64,000 bases of DNA from Fistularia commersonii. Lineage: Eukaryota; Chordata; Actinopteri; Syngnathiformes; Fistulariidae. Where the stretch lies: contig JBBMNZ010000026.1 in assembly GCA_037954325.1 (NCBI GenBank), positions 7,381,501 through 7,445,500 on the forward strand. Direction: 5' to 3'. The notes under the pieces are model-generated. The model had not been told where the DNA came from, searched no databases, and was given only the letters and a program-made list of their open reading frames with translations. This document shows positions 57,367 to 64,000 of this stretch, piece after piece. The translations under genes were made by a program, and so were the position numbers. The number at the start of each line of letters is the position of its first letter. The first letter of the stretch is position 1.

Positions 57367-58672
57367 GCATGAGTAATGAAACGCTTCACACTCGTTTAGC
57401 TTCTGCACTTCAAATGAGATTGGCACAGTGTAGTGTCTAAAACACAACCATTAGATCTATAATGACTCCACAGCCTACTCCCCTGCGGACTGACAACACA
57501 CACACACACACACACACAGAGCAAGAGAGCACCCTCCCAGCCCCCCAAATAGTCTATGTATTATGCATTCCACCCATCTGCCATTCTGCAAGCTCTCTAT
57601 CCCAAGGGGAAGGGAGGGGACTTGGAGGGGGGATAGGAGAGAGAGAGAGAGACTCACAGCTGGATGAGGAGAAAGAGGAGGCGATGAACTCTTCTCTCTC
57701 TCTTTCTTTTTCTCTCTTTCGCCATCTGGATATCTGTCAGGTCGCGAGCTGCAGGAATGTCAGGGGCTCACCTGCGTTTAGGGTTTCCCTCCCGCAGACA
57801 GGTGTGACCATATGGCTCACCGCTGTGATTTACAGATGCCCACACATTCTCTTAAGTTGTCGATGTTTTCTACCGAACGCGATCAAAACAAACAGAAAGA
57901 CGTCTCCGGCTCGCGCGGCCCACGACGACCGATACCGGGCCTCTACGATCACAGGATCGGAAAATAACGCACAAATGAAAAATAACGGGCGTTAAGAGCT
58001 GTCCCATATGCCAGAAAGAGAATTGGTGGAATCACAAGGCGAGCTGGAGGCCAGAGGGGGAAAACGGCTAAAGAGCGCGTCTTTGTCTCACAGCTGCCAA
58101 ATACTCTCCCTGACCCAAACCAAACTGCAACCCCATGATCCTCATCTGCCCATTACCCTTCAGCTCTTTCCTCCCTACTGCTCTGAGTGCTTGTGTTAAC
58201 AGAAGCTTTGTTGTCACTGCGCTGCCTGATGAAGCTGCAAGTGTGTGTGTGTGTGTTTTACATGTTTTCGCACAAAGGGATGACACAACGGGGGGGGGGG
58301 GGGAAACGCAGACAGAGAGGGTGGAGACGGAGATGACGGGAAGATGGTTGGGAATATCGCGGAAATTTCTCACTCCGTGTAAGCGGACGATTATCCACTT
58401 GTGGAAAAACACTCACTTCGTTGGTGTTTTTTTTTTTTCTCTCCCTTCGATCATCATATCTTGTCACAAAATCCATCCGTCTTTTACAATGACTGATTAC
58501 ATCCCGGAGGACTTGAGGATGAATGATTAAGCAATTAACAAACAAGACCCGAAAAAAAAAAAAAAAACTGATAAGATTGTTACTTAACAAGACTCAACTC
58601 AAGACTCAAGAGCTTTTACTGTCATTAGCGAGTGTAACTAAATTTTCTAGGCACTCTCGGCGTGAACATTTT

Positions 58673-59690
58673 AAAGGGAACCCTGCCTGGAAGGAATAAT
58701 AGGGATAAACACGCTTTGCTGTTTGTCTCACACTAGATCCTGTTGTTAAAAAAAAGCGCTAAGAATTGTTATTTCTTTAAAAAATAACAATTTATAACAT
58801 ATTTTAACTCAAGGGCGGTGCCATTGTTTTACTAGCCCAATGCATGCTAGCTTGATGAGGTAAACAGGTCACTCATGTTAGCTTTATGCTAGCTTTAATT
58901 TTTGTTCAGTTCGGTATATGCGGTGATAATGCCGCATTCTGCTGCTTTTGGGTGGAATATCCAGTCCAAGGGAATCAAACTTTCAGGAAACAAGGAGAGA
59001 AGAAAGGAGTGGGAAATTGTTTGTGGACGAACAAATCTTCCCTAAGCATGCATTAGCCGAGATTAAGCTCCTGAAAGAGCTAATGGGTGCTGCTAGTTTT
59101 AAATGGACACCAACTATCTGGCCAAATGCTGTGACCACAATTTTCTTTCACAAGCAGACAAAAGGTCCATGGAAGCCCGCTAGAAGAAACCCCACAGGCA
59201 GGAAATGCCAGATGTTCTCCGGCGAGGATGTCAACAACCCGCCACTACAAAAGGAGCATCTGATGACGAAAGATCGGGAATCGGCATCTGATGACGAGTC
59301 ACCTGGTAATACAACAGACGCTCTCTCTGTTAGCATAGCGACACAGTTGCCACACGCTCACTAGCGTTGTTTGCTAACTCTTGCGTCTTCATGTCTTTCT
59401 CTTAATTTTGAAGCTCAATTTGACTTCTGTCATAAGCATTATCTTCTTCGCCCACGTCTCTCTCGGGTTCAGATCGGAAAGGGTTGCGCAGATTACGTGT
59501 TTTTGCACCGTCGCCTAATGTAACCTCGTGATGTCACGGCCCAGAAAGCGGGAGTACATAAACAACAATGGCGGCCTACGAGGGTAAGATTTTTTTTACA
59601 ATTTTGTTATTTATTTTATTAGCATTTTTATGCAGCTGGTACAAATATTGATAAAATAGAATAATTATATATTGCTACCTGGGATTCCTT
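58673..59690 (+). mobile_element. THAP-domain short DNA transposon, copy E
   Basis: Starts AAAGGGAACCCTGCCTGG, identical to copy D over 18 bases, and ends in an eroded tacctgggattcctt. A degenerate THAP region lies at about 58935-59100 (frames with KEWEIVCG and LLKELMGAASF). Sequence homologous to copy D continues past this end to about 59970. Confidence 0.8.
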
Positions 59691-59970
59691 GAAACACACA
59701 AAATATGTACACAGTATTCTACAGTGGGAGAAAAATACATAAAAATAAATGATTGCGGCATAGAAATTGATGATAGCAGCAAAAAAAAAAACAACTTCAA
59801 CAGATGAAAGTGTCTCTTGGTTGTTGCAGCTAAAACATTACGACAACGAATATATTCAAAATAACAAATAAACAATGGGATTATTATCTGAGGGGGATGA
59901 GAACAGCACACGACTGCACTATCTGAAGTGCGCATAATAATGCATGTCGATCTACGGGAGGGAGGAGGGA
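59691..59970. repeat. Sequence shared with 53109-53345
   Basis: Matching blocks in the same order include atacataaaaataaat, gatgatagcagc, gttgcagctaaaacat, then ggggatgagaaca and gaagtgcgcat. In both places the block follows the 3' end of a THAP element. Confidence 0.8.
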
Positions 59971-60639
59971 TGCATATGTCAGATTTCATATCCAGGTAAG
60001 CCTGATCATGCTGAGGACGCTCCGGAATGCAAGCGGAACGCCTGGGGTCAACCTGAGCGGGTCTGCCAAACTAACCCGCTGCTGAAAAATTGCATCTATA
60101 TTCATCCGTCCCACCGAGGTTTCAGTGTCAAGCCGACCCACCGATTGAGTCCTGACCTGAAATTCAACATTATTACAGTTCGGTCTGCTAAAGAAAAGAC
60201 AGAGAAAAGAAAATTTGTCAACATCGCAGTTTCTCCTGCCAAAAAAAAACAAAAAATGTCCTGATAGTCAACGCACACAGATGGATCTATAAGGCCGGCC
60301 CGGGTGAAATTCAACAAAATTCGATGAAAGAGATATCAAACTGGCTACTCACATTTCGAGAGGCCTTTAATACCTGTCATCAATGGTATCATTTGGCCTA
60401 TATAAATATGCAAACGCATCTTTGCTTACCTTTCCCGACCCAGGCATGAGTCTGGGGTTGAGCTCGTGAGATTTAAGTGTGTGAGGTTGTTGACACAAAT
60501 AATAAGTAAAGTAAAATTTTAAATTGCGAGCGGAATGCACTAAAAGTCGTATGCTGACAATATGAATACAAGGGCCTGGAAATAATGAGAAGAGCCAACA
60601 ATAAAATCATAAAATGGGTAGTTTTACCATTTAATTTCA

Positions 60640-61330
60640 CACAGTTTTCACAAAATGTTCTTGTTATGTTAGTGCAAGTTGACTTGTCTGTACCCCTAAT
60701 TTATGCTTGGCTTACACCTTATGATTTTCCAGCTGCAGACTTAAAACTGGCAGTCGTAAGGAAATCTTAAGAGTCGCGAGGCAGCTTACCGTCATCTCAG
60801 TCTAAAGTCCTAGCGCAGTCTTTTCCTAGTCGTAGAGCTTACGGCAATATCAAACATGTTAGATATTATTGCAAGTCTTACAGTTACGTCACAGTAAAGA
60901 CTGAATCAACAACCAAAAGATGAGCTCCAACAAAAGTGGAAAAAGGAAACCTGGTAGACAAAAAATCGCCAGAACGGTATTTGTTGGTGGTCCGGATGAA
61001 TGGGAATGGCGAAAGACATCCCGATCAATATAAACCATCCAAAAAGAGGACTTTACTTTATTTTTACTCATTTTATTTTACCTTTATTTTACAGATTTAT
61101 ATTTATTTTATATATTGATAGATGTTCATCCGCTCTCGTTCGCTATGCTACCCCTGGTGCTATCCAATTCCACCCTCTGGGACAAATACAGTTTCTCCAA
61201 TTCTGATTGTTTGAAATAGAGCTGAAATAGCAGAAGCTCTGCAAATACCATTGCATGGCAGCGAAAAAAATGCCGAAATAATCTTGTTGAAAAAAAAAAT
61301 GGGAAAATTGCACTGAATAAGTGAGTGAGT
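60640..61330 (+). mobile_element. Second MADF/Harbinger-like element remnant
   Basis: The part at 61213-61290 (gaaatagcagaagctc, ccattgcatggc, aaaaaaatgccgaaat) matches 38018-38086. Upstream, cagtcgtaaggaaatc near 60750 resembles 37576-37595. No intact frame survives. Confidence 0.5.
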
Positions 61331-61365
61331 GACTGTTGTCTGTCTTTCTATGTGGCCCTGCGACT

Positions 61366-61631
61366 GACTGGAAGGGTTGCACTGATGTCATGCTTTTGCG
61401 CCGTACGGTTAAATGAACGGGACAGAGCCCGGTCCAACCATGTAACGTCACCACACAGACAGCGTTGCAACGTAGACAACAATGTTGTAATGTCATTTTT
61501 TTTTTTTAACAATTTTATACAAAATCATATATATATTGAGAGATTTTGTTGTCATTTTTATGTCGCTGGTACAAATATTGAGCAAATAGGGCATTAATAT
61601 CTTTCATATCTTGGTAACCGGGGGTCCCTTT
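61366..61631 (+). mobile_element. THAP-element 3'-end fragment (copy F)
   Basis: Contains the shared blocks gggttgcactgatg, gcgccgtacggt, and attgagagattttgtt, and ends cttggtaaccgggggtccct then tt, the intact family terminus. The 5' half is missing; the break abuts the MADF remnant. Confidence 0.75.
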
Positions 61632-62430
61632 ATGTCTTTATTCTTAGTACCTACTTCAGTACATAACAAATGCCTGCGACTTTAGCAAGATCTTTATGTG
61701 CACAATTTCAATGCAAGTATGACTGATTGAAATAATCCATGCTAGCCTCATGCTGATCCAAGGTACTGAGACCTTGGATCAAACATCTCCAGTCTCATCC
61801 GTTGTGACAAATCAGGGTGTGTGTTAATGTAATTGTTATATTACATTCATCTAAATCATATTATTTTTGAAATCCCGAGATTTTTTGTTGACATAGCATA
61901 ATATCATTCTTACCCTGTGGTAGATCATCTTAAATCAAATAAATTATTTAAAAAAAAAAAAGCTACAATTTTTGAAAAATTCACAAGTTCACAGGCTATT
62001 TGATCGAAAAAAAAAACTTTCTCAAAACAATGCCAAAGTTGTCCAGCAAAAGATGCTGTGCAATTGACATCCAAGATATGACAAGGAACTGATAAATAAC
62101 CTGTGATTGTCCCTCCCCTCCTTCGCCTTGCAGTGGATCTGCAAGAGTCTGGTATCCCTTATTGCGTGCATGTATGATTAGCCTAAATTCATCCCATATT
62201 TTGTTAGCAGGGCTCATAGCAGTACCAGATTCATTTCCTGCCCCCCCACTCCCCAGATTTTGCAGAATAACTATCTATTAAAATAAAAATAATTTATTTG
62301 ACTTTGAGGTTATGTTTTAAGTCTTCGTGTGACAAATTTTACCAAAATCGCGCAAATGTCTTTTTGAATTGCAACATCTGACCTCAAGTCAACACCTTCG
62401 ACCGGTTTCCAACAATGCAAACTCAGCGCT
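61632..62430. other. Unassigned AT-rich interval
   Basis: No gene or known repeat seen. It holds one perfect 11-bp stem with 6-base loop at 61754-61781. Confidence 0.4.
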
Positions 62431-62433
62431 CCA

Positions 62434-62695
62434 ACACACACAAACACACACACACACACACTGGAACTTGCATGTCCCGCCGTGCGGAACAGCAAGTCAT
62501 TTGTTTGAATGACGGCCCTGTGTGGACTCGGGGTGGGGAAAAGAGAGGTGGCGAGAGGTAGAAGTGGAGAAGGGAGGCAGAGGTGTGGAGGTGAAGACAG
62601 GCTGGATGTTCAGAAACAGACTGCCTTTGTGCCCCGAAGCGCAGTGCGTGAATGCGTGTCTATGCAGAGCAGCTGTGTGTGTGTGCGTGTGTGTC

Positions 62696-62738
<43 letters not shown>

Positions 62739-62740
62739 AG
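62434..62740. repeat. (CA)n and (GT)n microsatellites
   Basis: CA-rich tract 62434-62461 and GT tract 62676-62738. The intervening purine-rich sequence (62520-62600) has no supported function. Confidence 0.9.
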
Positions 62741-62779
62741 GGGTGACCGAGTTTCCTCTTCTGCTCACAAATCTCAGCT

Positions 62780-64000
62780 GTGGTGTAATTGATTAAATGA
62801 ATTAGTATGAAACAAAGAATGAATGGGGTCATATGTTATCTTGGTCTGTGTGTGTGTATGTAGGCGGCTGCAAGATTAGGATGAAATATGAAATTAGTCA
62901 TGATGAATAGCATACGCATGGACGTAATTTAATTAACCACTCCGTTTGGAATGTTACCGTGGAGGAAATGTTGAGAGAGTTGTGCGACGTCCTGCTGAGA
63001 GGGGTGTCAGGCTGGCAGGTCTGCCGAGGAGGGAGGCTGCCCAACTGTCAAAACACTGCTCCAACAACTTCAGTGCGTCGTAGTCACAAAAAAAAACAAC
63101 ACAACGTGCCTCGGTGAGGTGTGCAGACAACATGAAGCACTTGTGTAGGTGCTGCACGACATGTCTGCACCTGAAATTTGCTGTTGGTCATGGATTTTTG
63201 CAAAAAAGAAAATGATATTTTCAACCATAAATTTCTTCCCTATCACCTTCTGACAGATGTTTTTCAAAGCTCCTTCACGCTTTTTTGCGGTTGATGGATC
63301 CGACAGTACTCATTTGATATATACATTGCTTGAGGACACACTGGCCGTAACAGTCAAAACGCATCGCTTTGCAAAAGGTGCGTGCACAGATGGATAGCAT
63401 GCTCCTCTGCATGATCAACGCGGTTGTCAATTTACCTGCAATGTTTATACAGCAAGACAAATCATTTTTGATGAAAATGCTAATTCACGTGTCAGAGTAA
63501 AACACACGTTCTCATGTTGCATAGAGAGATTTCAAATATAAATACATATTAAACGCAAGTCGTTTTGTAATATGGCAGATACAGATATTTACATTTTTCC
63601 TTGACTTTTTTTTCTCTTCTTTTTTTCTTTTTAACAACCACACCATGTTCTATCTACTCAATGTACATGACAAGCCCAAAACACAGTCAGTGAGTAATGC
63701 CTCTGGTGAAACGCATTCGCTGGTGGAATCAGAGTTCCTCACAGGATGCTCATATAATCCAATATCAATGCATGTTTTAGTCGCATACATCATCTCCTCT
63801 GGCATTATTTAACGCCACATCCCTCACAAAGCCTTTTTAGTTTATTTTACTTACATAACCACTGGGGGAAAAAGTGTCCGTCAGCAAACTTTCGTGATGA
63901 TGCATAGTCGAGAGCTGTTTCACAGTAAAACCGAAATATCAGCCAAAGACGAGCTCGTGTGCCACAAGGCCATTGAAAGGCCGACTTGGACGACTGCATA
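62780..64000. other. Right-edge interval without supported gene
   Basis: 62780-62945 is rich in homeodomain-type cores (GTAATTGATTAAATG, GAATTAG, TAATTTAATTAACC) and could be a conserved non-coding element. The remainder, 62950-64000, has no recognisable coding exon, repeat or motif. Confidence 0.3.

Noticed and set aside
57462..57995. 177-aa ORF
   Set aside because: It begins in a CA microsatellite and crosses GA-rich low-complexity sequence, with no recognisable fold.
62941..63110. Open frame MLRELCDVLLRGVSGWQVCR as a possible exon
   Set aside because: No convincing splice sites and no protein I recognise; the frame soon runs into a lysine tract and stops.
1..64000. CRISPR array, tRNA, rRNA or prokaryotic operon
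   Set aside because: No regularly spaced repeats with unique spacers, no tRNA cloverleaf with conserved A/B boxes, and all coding content is spliced vertebrate genes.

Overview
The window looks like nuclear DNA of a ray-finned (teleost) fish. The three genes I can read are vertebrate genes with many short introns and consensus GT-AG splice sites. They sit among fish-type non-LTR retrotransposon tails, hAT, pogo and THAP-type DNA transposon remnants, and very abundant (CA)n/(GT)n microsatellites. I cannot name the species. There are no bacterial genes, operons, CRISPR arrays or tRNA/rRNA genes that I can see.

Layout: all three genes lie on the minus strand in tandem, so they read from right to left. 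(1) 23594-20313: riok2, complete in 10 coding exons (514 aa), an atypical kinase that acts in late 40S ribosome maturation. (2) 18909-15294: lix1 (limb expression 1), 6 coding exons (348 aa as modelled) with a long C-terminal tail. (3) 13385-1: the 5' part of epg5, the autophagosome-lysosome tethering factor. I could place 29 coding exons, with phases that close exactly to 1,584 codons plus a partial exon 29; the rest of the gene runs off the left edge. The lix1-riok2 tandem matches the LIX1-RIOK2 neighbourhood on human 5q15. EPG5 is on human chromosome 18, so its linkage here is a fish-side arrangement.

The right 40 kb (23.7-64 kb) contains no gene I can support. It holds microsatellites, several copies of a short THAP-domain transposon (28.8, 32.4, 36.7, 52.2 and 58.7 kb, with end fragments at 53.3 and 61.4 kb), two fragments of a MADF-domain element, a hAT-like element with target-site duplication (38.2 kb), a pogo/Tigger-like element (41.4 kb) and two copies of a palindromic MITE (28.1 and 47.6 kb). 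Several AT-rich, homeobox-site-rich blocks look like candidate conserved non-coding elements. I infer a gene desert downstream of no known fish gene, similar to the one beyond RIOK2 in mammals.

The most interesting biological signal is regulatory. Two perfect GTCACGTGAC palindromes, the CLEAR/TFEB consensus, lie 581 and 794 bp upstream of the epg5 start codon. I found no convincing undescribed multi-gene system.
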